5,869 nucleotides of DNA from NCBI GenBank assembly GCA_947626405.1, contig CANQSE010000141.1, positions 1 through 5,869 on the forward strand. The letters run 5' to 3'. Position numbers and translations under genes: made by a program. How positions within the stretch are numbered: position 1 is the first letter of the stretch; each line of letters opens with the position of its first letter. Shown here one piece after another: positions 5,560 through 5,869 of this stretch. The notes under the pieces were generated by a model, which was given only the letters and a program-made list of their open reading frames with translations, had not been told where the DNA came from and ran no database searches. Origin of the DNA: an uncultured Acetatifactor sp. (GTDB lineage Bacteria > Bacillota > Clostridia > Lachnospirales > Lachnospiraceae).

Positions 5560-5614
5560 CCGTCTGGCGCGGTGCGCCGGGAACATGACGACAAAATAGA
5601 TAAGGGCCGCTGGA

Positions 5615-5869
5615 ATGAAAATCGGAAAAGTTTCTGAGAGTATTTTGAAGCGTTCTGTTTTGAGACAGCTTAAGACGGTTAGGCACGAGGTGCTGAATGG
5701 CGCAGGATCAGGGAGAGACTGCGCTGTTTTTTCTTTTCATGACATGCCTGTCATGTCATGTATGCAGGAGGGAGCCGCAGGGACTGCGGACGACGCGGGG
5801 TGTCATGAGGGCTCTCAAACGGTCAGGTTTACCATGGGGCGTCTGATACAAAAATGCGTCAATAATCTG
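5615..5869 (+). CDS. AIR synthase/HypE-like protein, N-terminal part (3' end outside window)
   Basis: The frame from the ATG at 5615 stays open for 85 codons to the last base of the window. AAGGG ends 8 nt before the ATG, a good ribosome binding site, and the gap from the VanW stop is only 55 nt without a terminator, so co-transcription is likely. The start MKIGKVSESILKRSVLRQL, then GAGSGRDCAVFS (30-41), fits the N-terminal region of AIR-synthase-related proteins (the PurM/HypE/ThiL/SelD ATP-binding superfamily), where a G-x-G-x-D-C/A stretch lies near the ATP site. MGRLIQKCVNNL (74-85) would match the helix that usually reads GRLAxHVxxNDLA. If that alignment holds, the common Asp of N-D is Asn-Leu here. 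The substrate is unknown; this is a stand-alone paralogue, not clearly PurM or HypE. Confidence 0.72.
   Translation, partial: MKIGKVSESILKRSVLRQLKTVRHEVLNGAGSGRDCAVFSFHDMPVMSCMQEGAAGTADDAGCHEGSQTVRFTMGRLIQKCVNNL

Noticed and set aside
5564..5580. Hairpin CTGGCGC-GGT-GCGCCGG just after the VanW stop codon
   Set aside because: Only 7 bp with one wobble and no U-tract on either strand, so not a credible terminator; it may be chance in GC-rich DNA.
5738..5760. Palindrome CATGACA-TGCC-TGTCATG followed by TCATG
   Set aside because: Lies inside the coding frame of the AIR-synthase-like gene and is short; no reason to treat it as a regulatory site.

Overview
The window looks like chromosomal DNA from a mid-GC anaerobic Firmicute, most likely a Lachnospiraceae-type Clostridium relative. 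This rests on the protein families and style (Clostridia-like galactokinase, VanW-domain envelope protein, AIR-synthase-like protein), on A/G-rich Shine-Dalgarno sites and on sigma-A type promoters. The species cannot be read from the sequence alone.

Layout: (1) 1-488, the 3' end of a plus-strand gene with a helical, TPR-like C-terminus, closed by a strong bidirectional terminator at 493-523. (2) 535-1527, a minus-strand family 8 glycosyltransferase, visibly more AT-rich than its neighbours. (3) 1528-1745, a divergent regulatory region with a good promoter for each flanking gene. (4) 1746-2914, a galactokinase gene (galK) with every catalytic motif but broken by a one-base frame loss near 2310-2317. 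It sits behind a perfect TTGACA-17-TATAAT promoter. (5) 2983-3591, a minus-strand membrane-anchored protein of unknown function. (6) 3669-3776, a 35-residue single-pass membrane protein with its own promoter and ribosome binding site. (7) 3804-4046, a compact non-coding element with short terminal inverted repeats, flanking 7-bp direct repeats, a 26-bp perfect internal palindrome and a tail of tandem repeats; it resembles a MITE. (8) 4084-5559, a secreted or membrane-anchored VanW-domain protein. (9) 5615-5869, the start of an AIR-synthase/HypE-like gene that runs off the window.

The genes do not form one obvious pathway. The glycosyltransferase, the galactokinase and the VanW protein touch sugar or cell-envelope metabolism, but orientation and separate promoters suggest several independent units. 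The two most interesting things are the MITE-like element, which may supply part of the promoter of the VanW gene, and the frameshifted galK, whose break lies 18 nt downstream of an in-frame A AAA AAG heptamer. No tRNA, rRNA, CRISPR array or recognisable transposase gene was seen.
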